Below, one piece after another: positions 44,977 to 53,542 of a stretch of DNA of 64,000 nucleotides (positions within the stretch are counted from its first letter, which is position 1; each line of letters begins with the position of its first letter). A program made the translations under genes and the position numbers. The notes beneath the pieces were generated by a model. The model saw only the letters and a program-made list of their open reading frames with translations, made no database searches and was not told the origin of the DNA. This DNA comes from Pseudomonadota bacterium (GTDB lineage: Bacteria; Cyanobacteriota; Vampirovibrionia; Obscuribacterales; Obscuribacteraceae): assembly GCA_021325555.1 (NCBI GenBank), contig JAJPGY010000016.1, positions 124,001-188,000 on the forward strand, written 5' to 3'.

Positions 44977-47772
44977 GTGACGAGCGCAAACAAGATGACG
45001 CGGCAGCAGGATTCCCCGGGGCACGAGGAGTTCTTAGACGCCGTGCGGCGCCACGTCTGCCACTTGCTGGGCTTTGATTACGGGCTCATCGACCTGGTGC
45101 GCAGCCACGAGATTGTCAACCTGGTCTCCTTCACGGCCGGCGGCGAAGACGACGAGCAGGCTGCACTTGTCGCCGGTCTGTGCGACGAGCATCAGCAACC
45201 GCTGACGGTGGCACACACGCTCACCGCCCAGAAGGTCAAGCAGACCCAGAAGCCCTGGATCGGCCGGGCTTATTCTGCTGCCGGGCCGGCAGCAGGCTTC
45301 CCGTACGTGATCGTCCCCATCATGGACGAGTCGGGCGACAACATGGGCCTGGTCAAGGGGCTCATCCGTGTCGTCTCCTTCGATGAAGCCCGCGAGATAA
45401 GCGAGAAGGATCTGTCGACGCTCAAGCTCTTCTGCCAGCACCTGGCCAACCGCCTGCCGGAGATCGCGCCCGGCGAGCGGGACGAGGCCCACAACGTGCC
45501 GCTGGAGGCCGAGACCGTCCTTGTCGTTCATTCCAGCCGGCACATGAGGCGCCGTCTCTCCCGGGTTCTGGCCGGCAGGTACCACATCCTCGAGGCTGAT
45601 TCCGGCTCGAGAACCCTGGAGCTCATCGGCGCAAGCCACGTCGACCTGATCGTCCTGGACAGCGAGGTTGAGGGCACATCCGGGTACGCGCTCTGCCGCG
45701 TGCTCAAAGAATCGCCGCACTGGAAGCACATCCCGGTTATCCTTGTCACCGCGGAGTCGAACACGGCCGGCAAGGTGGAGGGGCTCAACGCAGGCGCGGA
45801 CGACTGCCTGTCCGAGAGCTGCCACGAGGCGGAGCTAATGGCCAGGGTGCGCGCGTCCCTGCGACTGCGGAAGAACGAGCGCGAGCTGTCGGTGCAGCGC
45901 CAGCTGCTGGACGACTACGCGCAGCGCCTGGAAGGCGAAATGGAGAAAGCCCGGCAGGCCAACCACAAGTTCTCCCGGGACAACGCCATGCTCGACCAGC
46001 TCAACCGCGAGCTCAAGGCCAGCCGCTTCAAGGAGCAGGTCCTCATCGGACAGGAGCAGCTGCTGCACCGGATAAGCGACATCATCAGGATGTCCTTCAA
46101 CATGAACGAAAACGTGGGCAAGATGCTGGAGGAGCTGGCCGGACACTTCTCGCTCGATTGCTGCTTCGTCATCCTGCCCAGCGACGACGAGCCGGCCGAC
46201 ACCATCCGCAGCGAATACGTCACCGCCGACGAGTACGCGCTCATGCCGCGCGACGAGGACCTGGCGATCCTGGAGATCTTCCGGGAAAATTTCCAGCCGC
46301 AGCAGGCGCTGATCGTCAGCGACGTGAGCAGGGACCGGCTTGTCGAGCCGTTCCGCCGGAAGGTTCTCACCACCTATCCGGTCCGCTCGCTCTTCTACGT
46401 GCCGATCACCTACGAGGAGAAGCTGCTCGGGCTTCTGGGCGGGCACAAGTGCGAATCGGAGACAGTCTGGACGACCGAGAACAACAACTTCCTCAAGTCC
46501 GTAAGCGATCAGCTCTCGAGCGGGGTCACCAACGCCCGGCTCTACGCCCGGGTGCAAAGGCAGGCGATCACCGACGGTCTCACCGGGCTGTTCAACCACC
46601 GCACCGGGCAGGAGAAGCTGGCCGATCAGCTGCGGCTGGCCGAGCGCTACCAGCGCAATCTGGCGGTGGTGATGATCGACGTCGATCACTTCAAGTCGAT
46701 CAACGACTCCTACGGCCACCCGTGCGGGGACACGGTATTGAAGACGCTGGCACGCATCATCCGCAGCGACTGCCGCGACGTGGACATCCCGGTGCGCTAC
46801 GGGGGGGAGGAATTCCTGCTCGTCCTGCCCGAGGTGAACCAGGAGGGCGCCCTCGTGGTCGCCGAGCGTATCCGCAGGCACGTGGCCCGGGAGGTGATCA
46901 AGCACGAGGAGATCGAGATCACGGTCACGGCCTCGCTGGGCGTGGCCGCCTACCCGGAGGACGCGGAGGGCGCCCAGGCGCTGCTCGATCTGGCCGACAA
47001 GGCGCTGTACATGTCCAAGCGGCTGGGACGCAACCAGGTGCACTCGGCTGCCGACCTCATCTTCACCGACTTCAGCTCCGGGCAGGGCGCCGCGGCCGCC
47101 GGGGGCGAGGCGTCGAAGGCCGCCCCGTCGCCCGCCCGGGGGGCGGTCGAGCCCGGTCAGCCGCCGGGGGCGCTGGCGGACGAGCTGGTGCCCGAGGTGG
47201 TGGAGATGGTCAAAGCCCTGGCCAGCGCGCTTTACTCCAAGTCCGAGTACAACAAGGAGCACCACCTGGAGACCGCCCGCTTCGCCGAGCTGCTGGCCAA
47301 GGTCATGGGGCTCTCGCAGCAGCAGGTCGAGCAGATCCGGGTGGCGAGCCTCCTTCACGATGTCGGCGTTCTCTCCATCCCCGAGACGATCATCAACAAG
47401 TCCGGGCTGGTCACCGACGACGAAATGGAGATCATCACCCAGCACCCGCAGCTGGGGGCGCAGCTTTTGCGCCCGATTCACGCGCTCAAGGATATCTGCG
47501 ACATCGTGGAGAACCACCACGAGTGCTGGGACGGAAGCGGCTACCCGAAGGGGTTGAAGGGGGAGGAGATCCCGCTGCCGGCGCGCATCCTCTCGATAGT
47601 CGACGCCTATCACGCCATGATCTCCGACCGGCCGTACAGGCCGGCGATGACCACCGACCAGGCCAGGCAGGCGCTCCGCAACGGCGCCGGCAGCCAGTGG
47701 GATCCGTTCCTGGTGGATATCTTCATAGCCGTCCTGGACAGCCTGGAAAAAGAGCAGGAGAGCAGAACTTGA
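44977..47772 (+). CDS. GAF, pseudo-receiver, GAF, GGDEF and HD-GYP multidomain protein
   Basis: Likely makes and/or degrades cyclic di-GMP. Order: GAF-like (~15-160), receiver-like (~178-295), coiled coil (~300-350), GAF (~365-520), GGDEF (~530-690) with an intact GGEEF site and an RDVD I-site before it, then HD-GYP (~735-925) with LLHDVGVLSIPE and HHECWDGSGYPKGLKGEEI. The receiver keeps Asp228 (LDSEVEG) but the acidic pair is replaced (VVHSSRHM) and the usual Lys is missing, so phosphorylation is doubtful. GTG 44977 is used; AGGGAGGG is about 14 bases ahead. Confidence 0.9.
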   Translation: MTSANKMTRQQDSPGHEEFLDAVRRHVCHLLGFDYGLIDLVRSHEIVNLVSFTAGGEDDEQAALVAGLCDEHQQPLTVAHTLTAQKVKQTQKPWIGRAYSAAGPAAGFPYVIVPIMDESGDNMGLVKGLIRVVSFDEAREISEKDLSTLKLFCQHLANRLPEIAPGERDEAHNVPLEAETVLVVHSSRHMRRRLSRVLAGRYHILEADSGSRTLELIGASHVDLIVLDSEVEGTSGYALCRVLKESPHWKHIPVILVTAESNTAGKVEGLNAGADDCLSESCHEAELMARVRASLRLRKNERELSVQRQLLDDYAQRLEGEMEKARQANHKFSRDNAMLDQLNRELKASRFKEQVLIGQEQLLHRISDIIRMSFNMNENVGKMLEELAGHFSLDCCFVILPSDDEPADTIRSEYVTADEYALMPRDEDLAILEIFRENFQPQQALIVSDVSRDRLVEPFRRKVLTTYPVRSLFYVPITYEEKLLGLLGGHKCESETVWTTENNNFLKSVSDQLSSGVTNARLYARVQRQAITDGLTGLFNHRTGQEKLADQLRLAERYQRNLAVVMIDVDHFKSINDSYGHPCGDTVLKTLARIIRSDCRDVDIPVRYGGEEFLLVLPEVNQEGALVVAERIRRHVAREVIKHEEIEITVTASLGVAAYPEDAEGAQALLDLADKALYMSKRLGRNQVHSAADLIFTDFSSGQGAAAAGGEASKAAPSPARGAVEPGQPPGALADELVPEVVEMVKALASALYSKSEYNKEHHLETARFAELLAKVMGLSQQQVEQIRVASLLHDVGVLSIPETIINKSGLVTDDEMEIITQHPQLGAQLLRPIHALKDICDIVENHHECWDGSGYPKGLKGEEIPLPARILSIVDAYHAMISDRPYRPAMTTDQARQALRNGAGSQWDPFLVDIFIAVLDSLEKEQESRT

Positions 47773-47779
47773 GCGCGGT

Positions 47780-48640
47780 CTAGAACCAGGCGCTGGTTAC
47801 CTCGGCGCCGGCGCTTTCGGCCCAGGGCATGCAGGCGGGGGGCACAGCCCCGGCCAGGGTCTTGCCGGCGCCGCGCCCCGGCGCCCCCGCCCTGTAGCCG
47901 GCCGCCAGGCCGGAGCCAGAGCCATCCCCGCTCAGCGGCACAGGCGGCATGCCCTCCCAGGCGAACCGCTTCTCCGCTGCCGGGACCGCATAGCGCCCGC
48001 TGAGCGGCGGGCCGGCTGCACCGGCAAACGTGAGCCCGGCAAGCTCGGACAGGTCGAAGGCGGGCTGGTTTTCCGGGGCCGCTGCCGCCGGCCCCTCAGC
48101 GGCCGGCCCGGCGCCGCCATCCTGCTGGGCGTCCCCGCCGACCCGCGCGGACAGTCGCTCGACGCCGAAGTCGGCCACGCACCTTTCGGCCAGCTCCAGC
48201 CGGTGCTCATCGATGTAGCTTTGCGCAAGCGCGATCTGATTCTCCTCCAGGTAGGAGGCCGGCTGCTGCATCTGATGGTCGAGCAGGTAGCGCTGCGCCA
48301 GCTCCAGCGGGTGCTCGAGAACATAGTTCTGCGCCAGCTCACCGGCATACCGGTCCACGTATGACTGGTCGAGCGCGTGCCGGCGCGCGTACTGGCTGGC
48401 CAGGTAGAACAAGGACAGCTCGAGCTGGTGCTCCCGCAGGTAAGCCTGGGCAAAAGCCCGGGCGTGGTTCTTGACGAAGCCGGCTGCCTCCTGCATGCGC
48501 CCGGCAAAGCGCTGGCGCACGTAAAGCTCGGCCAGCGCCGTCTCCTGCTCGGCGGTGAGGCGGCCGTTGCCTGGGCTGGCGCTGCCCGCCATCCCGTCGG
48601 CCGGCCGATCACCCTGGCTGCCCTTTTCTTGCCCGCCCAT
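47780..48640 (-). CDS. protein of 12-residue helical repeats, unknown function
   Basis: Residues ~40-153 are a tandem of mostly 12-residue units with consensus Tyr-Leu/Val-x-Glu-His-x-Leu-Glu-Leu-Ala-Gln-x: YLREHQLELSLF, YVDRYAGELAQN, YVLEHPLELAQR, YLEENQIALAQS, YIDEHRLELAER. Two units are 15 long. The C-terminal ~125 residues are Gly/Ala/Pro-rich and disordered-looking. No signal peptide. GGAG precedes the ATG. I know no family with this repeat; it is likely a helical, possibly coiled, structure. Confidence 0.65.
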   Translation of the reverse strand: MGGQEKGSQGDRPADGMAGSASPGNGRLTAEQETALAELYVRQRFAGRMQEAAGFVKNHARAFAQAYLREHQLELSLFYLASQYARRHALDQSYVDRYAGELAQNYVLEHPLELAQRYLLDHQMQQPASYLEENQIALAQSYIDEHRLELAERCVADFGVERLSARVGGDAQQDGGAGPAAEGPAAAAPENQPAFDLSELAGLTFAGAAGPPLSGRYAVPAAEKRFAWEGMPPVPLSGDGSGSGLAAGYRAGAPGRGAGKTLAGAVPPACMPWAESAGAEVTSAWF

Positions 48641-48780
48641 CTTCGGCTCCTGCCCCGGCCCCTTGCCTTCTATCTACCCACCGGCTGCGCCGGATATCAC
48701 GGCGGCCGAAAAGGTCCGTCCGGTCGTCCGCAACCGTGATCAAACCAGGACAATCTGGCAAATTTGTGAAACCCGGGGGC

Positions 48781-49185
48781 TCAATTCGAGCCGTCCTTCT
48801 TGTCGTCCTTTTTGATGTCGGGGAAGGGGTTGTTGGCCTGAAGCTCGCTCAGGTTGCGCTCGCCTATCTCCTTGAGGATCTTGCCGCGCTTGAAGAGCTT
48901 GTCGTTGTGGGACGACTCGCCCTTCTTCATCATCGACTCGCCCTTGCTTATCAGGTCCTTGTAGCGCTGCATGTTGGCCTTGTACTTTTTCTGCATGCGC
49001 TTCTCGTCGTCGCTGTAGTCGCCGGCGCCGCCCATGCCCGCGTTGCCGGTCGGCGGCGGGTTGGAGGCGCTGGGGGCGCCGCCGGGCATCGTGCTGCCGA
49101 AAAAGTCGTTCGGGCCGGCGAGAGCCTGCGGCACCGCCGCCGACAGGGCGGCAGCGGCCGAAAGCAGTATCAGATCTCTTCTCAT
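48781..49185 (-). CDS. small exported charged protein
   Basis: Signal peptide (MRRDLILLSAAAALSAAVPQALA), a Gly/Pro/Asn spacer (~24-55), then a Lys-rich helical domain (DEKRMQKKYKANMQRYKDLISKGESMMKKGE) ending in a Lys/Asp tail. Likely a periplasmic coiled-coil protein. AAGGAGAG lies just ahead of the ATG. Function not recognised. Confidence 0.65.
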   Translation of the reverse strand: MRRDLILLSAAAALSAAVPQALAGPNDFFGSTMPGGAPSASNPPPTGNAGMGGAGDYSDDEKRMQKKYKANMQRYKDLISKGESMMKKGESSHNDKLFKRGKILKEIGERNLSELQANNPFPDIKKDDKKDGSN

Positions 49186-49233
49186 TGGGTACTCTCCTTG
49201 CGGCGCGCGGTTTGACCGCGGTGATCAGCGCGC

Positions 49234-50709
49234 TTAAGCCGCGGACAAAACGGGCGATCTCTTTTTGTGAAACTCGGTGGCTTGTTCGAAGGCATGCGCG
49301 GCCCTCAAGACCTGCGCATCCCCCAGGGTCGGCCCGATCAGCTGCAGGCCGATCGGCAGCCCGCTTTTGCCGAAACCGCAGGGGATCGAGATTCCGGGCA
49401 GGCCGGCCAGATTGACCGGTATGGTGGCTATGTCCGAAAGGTACATCTGCAACGGATCGCCTGTCCTGGCGCCGAACTCGAATGCCACCGTCGGCGATGT
49501 CGGGCAGACAAGCAGATCGAACCGGGCAAAGGCCCTGTCGAACTCCTCCTTGATCAATCGCCGCACCTGTTGCGCCTTTTTGTAATAGGCATCGTAATAG
49601 CCGGAGGAGAGCGCGTAGGTGCCGAGCATGATGCGCCGTTTCACCTCGACGCCGAACCCCTCCTGCCTGCTCGCCCGGTACATGGAGAGCAGGTCCTCGG
49701 CCTGCCGGTGGCGGTAACCGTATTTGACACCATCATAGCGGGCCAGGTTGGCGCTGGCCTCGGCGGTGGCGATCAGGTAATAGACGGCAAGTGCGTGCCT
49801 GGTGGCCGGCAGCGACACCTCCTCCACACCGGCGCCCAGCTGCCCGAGCTGCCGGGCCGCCAGCTCTACGGACTCCAGCACCTCCGCATCCATTCCCTGC
49901 CCGGTAAGCTCGCTTATGACACCGATTCTCAGCCCCTCAACATCGCCGGTGAGCTCCTTTACGTACTCGGGCACCGGCAGGCTAAGCGAGGTGGAGTCCT
50001 TGCCGTCGTGACCGCTGATTACCGAAAGCGTGATCGCCACGTCCTCCAGGCAACGCCCGAGCGGCCCTATCTGGTCCAGGCTGGAGGCGAAGGCGACAAG
50101 GCCGAAACGCGATACGCGCCCGTAGGTCGGCTTCATGCCGGCCACCCCGCAGAACGAGGCCGGCTGGCGGATCGACCCGCCGGTGTCGGATCCTAAAGCG
50201 ATCACCGACATGCCGGAGGCCACGGCCACGGCCGAGCCGCCCGAGGAGCCTCCCGGCACCATTGCGGTATTCCAGGGGTTTCTCGTCGGTTTGAAGCCCG
50301 AGTTCTCGGTGGACGACCCCATGGCGAACTCGTCCAGATTGGTCTTGCCGACAAAAATTGCCCCGGCTTCCTGCAGCCGCTCGGCGACCGTGGCCTGGTA
50401 GGGCGGCCGGTAGCTCTCCAGGATCCTCGACGAGCAGGTCGTCGGATAGCCTGGCACGCAGATGTTGTCCTTGAGGGCGATCGGCACCCCGGCCAGCGGC
50501 GGCAGCACCTCGCCGTCGGCGATGAGCTTGTCTACACGCGCCGCCTGCCTGGCAGCGAGATCCTCCGTCAAACAGTTGAACGCCTGAAGCTCGGGCTCTA
50601 CGGAGTCGATATGCTGCCGGTGCGCGGCCAATACCTCGCGAGCGCTGACGGCCTTGCCGCCAAGCAGGGCCCGCAGCTCCTGAACCGACTTGCCGACAAG
50701 CTCTTTCAT
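49234..50709 (-). CDS. gatA: Asp/Glu-tRNA amidotransferase subunit A
   Basis: Releases ammonia from glutamine to convert misacylated Glu-tRNA(Gln) to Gln-tRNA(Gln). Amidase signature with Ser-cisSer-Lys: Lys in PIALKDNI, the Ser-rich GGSSGGSAVAVASG and GSDTGGSIRQPASFCG. 491 residues. Its ATG follows the fabF stop with no gap, an unusual pairing, so its translation may depend on fabF. gatB and gatC are not in the window. Confidence 0.96.
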   Translation of the reverse strand: MKELVGKSVQELRALLGGKAVSAREVLAAHRQHIDSVEPELQAFNCLTEDLAARQAARVDKLIADGEVLPPLAGVPIALKDNICVPGYPTTCSSRILESYRPPYQATVAERLQEAGAIFVGKTNLDEFAMGSSTENSGFKPTRNPWNTAMVPGGSSGGSAVAVASGMSVIALGSDTGGSIRQPASFCGVAGMKPTYGRVSRFGLVAFASSLDQIGPLGRCLEDVAITLSVISGHDGKDSTSLSLPVPEYVKELTGDVEGLRIGVISELTGQGMDAEVLESVELAARQLGQLGAGVEEVSLPATRHALAVYYLIATAEASANLARYDGVKYGYRHRQAEDLLSMYRASRQEGFGVEVKRRIMLGTYALSSGYYDAYYKKAQQVRRLIKEEFDRAFARFDLLVCPTSPTVAFEFGARTGDPLQMYLSDIATIPVNLAGLPGISIPCGFGKSGLPIGLQLIGPTLGDAQVLRAAHAFEQATEFHKKRSPVLSAA

Positions 50710-51966
50710 CTATTCGGAGAATTTCTTGAAAACCAGGCAGGCGTTGTGCCCGCCGAAGCCGAAGCTATTGGACATGGCCACGGCTACCGGCACATTGCGG
50801 CGGGCGACGTGGGGCACATAATCAAGGTCGCAATCCGGGTCCGGATTATCCAGGTTGATGGTGGGCGGGATAGCCGACTGGGCAATCGCCAGGACGGCGA
50901 TCGCCGCCTCCACCGAGCCAGCCGCCCCCAGCAGGTGCCCGGTCATCGACTTGGTGGAGCTGACCGGGAGCTCCTTGCTTGCCGCGCGCTTACCGAAGAC
51001 CCGCTTGATCGCTACCGTCTCGGCGCGGTCGCCGACCAGCGTCGAGGTGCCGTGCGCGTTGACATAATCGACCTGCTCCGGTCCCAGGCCCGCATCCCCG
51101 AGGGCGGCGAGCATGGCCCGGTAGGCGCCGTCGCCGTCGCCGCAGGGCTGCACGATATCAAAGGCGTCGCCGGTCATGCCGTAGCCGACCATCTCCGCGT
51201 AGATATAAGCTCCGCGGGCCCTGGCATGCGAGAGCGACTCTAGGATGAGAATCCCTGCACCTTCGGCCATGACGAAGCCGTCGCGATCTTTGTCAAACGG
51301 ACGGCTCGCCTTCTCGGGCGCCTCGTTTCTCGTGGACAGGGTCCTGGCCGCGGCGAAGGTGGCCATGCACAGGGCGGTGATGGGCGCCTCGCTGCCGCCG
51401 GCAAACATCACATCCGCCTCGCCGCGCTGGATAATCCGGTAAGCGTCGCCCACGGAGTGGGCGGAGGTGGCGCAGGCTGTGACGGTGCAAGAGTTGGGGC
51501 CCTTGGCGCCGTGAATGATCGACACCCAGCCGGCCGCCATGTTCACAATCAGCATCGGCACCGTAAAAGGAGAGCAGCGGTCCGGGCCCTTCTCCAGAAG
51601 GATCAGGTGCTGCTTTTCGATGGTGTCGAAACCGCCGGCCGCCGACCCTACAACCACGCCCACCCGGGTCGGATCCTCCCGGGACATATCGAGCTTGGCA
51701 TCGGCTACCGCCAGCCTGCTTGCGGCCACGGCAAACTGAATGAAGCGATCCATCCGCTTGGCCTGCTTCGGCTCCATATATTTGAGCGGGTCGAAATCTT
51801 TGACCTCGGAGGCGATCTTGCAGGCGGAGCGGTTTTTCTCGGCAACCAGCGTCACCGGGCCCACCCCCGATTTGCCCGCCAGGATGCCGGCCCAGAACTC
51901 ATCCTTCCCAGTCCCCACTGAGGTGACTGGGCCGATGCCGGTAACCACTACGCGCTCATTTGCCAT
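50710..51966 (-). CDS. fabF: beta-ketoacyl-ACP synthase II
   Basis: Condensing enzyme of fatty-acid elongation. Catalytic triad Cys165 (TVTACATSAHS), His305 (VNAHGTSTLVGD) and His344 (KSMTGHLLGAAG) is complete; the C-terminus SNSFGFGGHNACLVFKK is typical. 418 residues. It follows acpP by 97 bases and abuts gatA on the same strand. Confidence 0.96.
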   Translation of the reverse strand: MANERVVVTGIGPVTSVGTGKDEFWAGILAGKSGVGPVTLVAEKNRSACKIASEVKDFDPLKYMEPKQAKRMDRFIQFAVAASRLAVADAKLDMSREDPTRVGVVVGSAAGGFDTIEKQHLILLEKGPDRCSPFTVPMLIVNMAAGWVSIIHGAKGPNSCTVTACATSAHSVGDAYRIIQRGEADVMFAGGSEAPITALCMATFAAARTLSTRNEAPEKASRPFDKDRDGFVMAEGAGILILESLSHARARGAYIYAEMVGYGMTGDAFDIVQPCGDGDGAYRAMLAALGDAGLGPEQVDYVNAHGTSTLVGDRAETVAIKRVFGKRAASKELPVSSTKSMTGHLLGAAGSVEAAIAVLAIAQSAIPPTINLDNPDPDCDLDYVPHVARRNVPVAVAMSNSFGFGGHNACLVFKKFSE

Positions 51967-52063
51967 TCCAACAGAAGCTTATCAGGTACGGTCTCGTCGA
52001 GCCCGCCCCACATGCGGCTAACCGGGACAGGTCCGCCCCGCCCGGTACCGTAGACCACGTACG

Positions 52064-52303
52064 TTAAATGTGCTGGGCGATGTACTTAACAGCTTCGCCA
52101 ACGGTCGTGATCTTTTCGGCGTCTTCGTCAGGGATTTCCATACCAAATTCTTCCTCGAGGGCCATGACCAATTCGACCGTGTCGAGCGAATCGGCTCCCA
52201 GATCCTTGGTGAAGCTCGCTTCCATGGTCACTTCGTCAGCATTCACGTTCAGCTGAGCGACGGTTACCTTCTTAACTCGCTCGAAGGCTTCCTTTTCTTC
52301 CAT
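52064..52303 (-). CDS. acpP: acyl carrier protein
   Basis: 79 residues with the 4'-phosphopantetheine Ser in [30 protein letters not shown]. Carries acyl chains for FabG, FabF and the Lpx enzymes. AAGGA precedes the ATG. It lies between fabG (upstream, 459 bases away) and fabF. The upstream region has three palindromes that may control it. Confidence 0.97.
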   Translation of the reverse strand: MEEKEAFERVKKVTVAQLNVNADEVTMEASFTKDLGADSLDTVELVMALEEEFGMEIPDEDAEKITTVGEAVKYIAQHI

Positions 52304-52343
52304 GAGTCCTTATTACCCCCTTGACGAAAACGCAACGGTAAGA

Positions 52344-52360
52344 GGCTGTCTGAGACAACC
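52344..52360. promoter_or_regulatory. 17-base inverted repeat before acpP
   Basis: GGCTGTCTGAGACAACC: the centre TGTCT-G-AGACA is perfect and outer GG/CC pair, with one mismatch. About 45 bases before the acpP start, a fitting place for a repressor site. It also resembles some transposon ends, though no element is present. Confidence 0.35.
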
Positions 52361-52521
52361 CAGGCTGCTTAGAATATCACGCCGGGCCCGTCATCGTAAT
52401 CATCGGCCATTCATTTCCCTTTTTTATTAAGCCAGGCAGACGGAGACGAGGCAGCCCATAGCGGGCAGGGCTCGGCAGCCAGGTGTCGGCGGTCGCGGTC
52501 AGGGTCGGTGGCCGAAAACTC

Positions 52522-52535
52522 AACCGATATCGGTT
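52522..52535. promoter_or_regulatory. palindrome copy 1 (AACCGATATCGGTT)
   Basis: Perfect 14-base dyad. Possible operator of a dimeric regulator; see copies 2 and 3. The centres are 68 and 63 bases apart. Confidence 0.6.
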
Positions 52536-52587
52536 TAACTTTCGAGCCCGCGGTACGCTCGCCGGCCCGCCCCTGGCGGGCGAGTGC

Positions 52588-52605
52588 TAAACCGATATCG
52601 GTTTA
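52588..52605. promoter_or_regulatory. palindrome copy 2 (TAAACCGATATCGGTTTA)
   Basis: Perfect 18-base dyad, same core as copies 1 and 3. Confidence 0.65.
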
Positions 52606-52649
52606 ACTTCCACCCCCCGCGAGGCCAATCGGCTTGACGGCGGCGATCG

Positions 52650-52669
52650 CTAAACCGATATCGGTTTAG
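52650..52669. promoter_or_regulatory. palindrome copy 3 (20-base perfect dyad)
   Basis: CTAAACCGATATCGGTTTAG, perfect over 20 bases, the longest of the three. Half-site AAACCG resembles operators of LacI-type regulators, but the regulator is unknown. Confidence 0.65.
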
Positions 52670-52762
52670 TTGCCGGCGAACCGTTCCTTCCTGGCAGGCG
52701 GATCGGAAGCACACGCTGCCGGGCAGCGCGCCACCTTTTGCCATTTTGTCGACCGGCTCGGG

Positions 52763-53503
52763 CTATGTGTACAGTCCGCCGTTGACTTCCAGGACCTGCC
52801 CGGTCACGTAGGCCCCCGGACCAGCAAAGAAGAGCACGGCTTTGGCGATGTCATCGGGTGTACCCATGCGCCCGAGCGGCACCTTGTCCAGTATCTTGGT
52901 GACCACGTCCTGACTCAGGGCCTGCGTCATGGCCGTGTCGATGAAACCGGGCGCCACGGCGTTGCAGGTGATGTTCCGGGAGGCGTACTCGAGGGCGATG
53001 GTCTTGGTGAACCCGACTAGCCCTGCCTTGGCCGCAGCATAGTTGGCCTGTCCGAAGTTGCCGTGAACACCGGAGGTGCTGGCGATGTTGATGATGCGCC
53101 CTTCGCGCTGCTTGGACATCACCTTCACAACCGGCTTGGTGACCTTGAAGGCCGAGCTCAGGTTCGTGTCGATGACAGCTTGCCACTGCTCCTCGGTCAT
53201 CCGCATGAACAGCGCGTCCCGGGTAATGCCGGCGTTGTTGACCAGAATGTCGATCCGCCCCCAGCTGTTGACCACGGTCTCGACCATCTTCTCAATGCTC
53301 TCGGTGACGGTGACGTTGCAGACCAGCCCCAGCACCTGTCCGCCCTTTTGCTTCAGCTCGTCGGCCGTCTGCTTGACCAGCTCCTCGTTCATGTCCGAGA
53401 TGACCACCTTGGCTCCCTCATGGAGCATGGCCTCGGCGATTGCCTTGCCAATGCCGCGCCCGGAGCCCGTCACGATGCCGACCCTGTCTATCAAACTGCC
53501 CAC
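52763..53503 (-). CDS. fabG: 3-oxoacyl-ACP reductase
   Basis: NADPH-dependent reductase of fatty-acid synthesis. Short-chain dehydrogenase fold: GSGRGIGKAIAEA cofactor loop, NNAGITRDALFMRM, catalytic Ser and Tyr-x-x-x-Lys in IINIASTSGVHGNFGQANYAAAKAG. C-terminus GQVLEVNGGLYT is typical of FabG. 246 residues; GTG 53503 follows AGGAG. SDR enzymes can have other substrates, but position next to acpP and fabF supports this one. Confidence 0.93.
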   Translation of the reverse strand: MGSLIDRVGIVTGSGRGIGKAIAEAMLHEGAKVVISDMNEELVKQTADELKQKGGQVLGLVCNVTVTESIEKMVETVVNSWGRIDILVNNAGITRDALFMRMTEEQWQAVIDTNLSSAFKVTKPVVKVMSKQREGRIINIASTSGVHGNFGQANYAAAKAGLVGFTKTIALEYASRNITCNAVAPGFIDTAMTQALSQDVVTKILDKVPLGRMGTPDDIAKAVLFFAGPGAYVTGQVLEVNGGLYT

Positions 53504-53542
53504 GTTTTGCTTCTCCTATCATTTCGATTTGTAGCCCGGCGA

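Larger units (their letters stand above)
52304..52762. other. 459-base control region between fabG and acpP
   Basis: Contains three copies of an ATATC-centred palindrome, a GC-rich hairpin between the first two (CTCG.. CCCGCC-CCT-GGCGGG ..CGAG near 52559-52585), and a 17-base inverted repeat nearer acpP. A 69-codon reverse frame here simply reads through the palindromes (repeating LNRYRFS) and is not a gene. No other coding is visible. Confidence 0.6.

Noticed and set aside
45835..47613. Reverse frame of 592 codons
   Set aside because: Opposite the GGDEF/HD-GYP gene; no motif or ribosome site.
52522..52669. CRISPR array
   Set aside because: Only three units, each a perfect palindrome of 14-20 bases, with unequal spacing; no cas genes.
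52535..52744. Small reverse gene of 69 codons with repeated LNRYRFS
   Set aside because: The repeat is simply the translated palindrome; no ribosome site or stable protein character.
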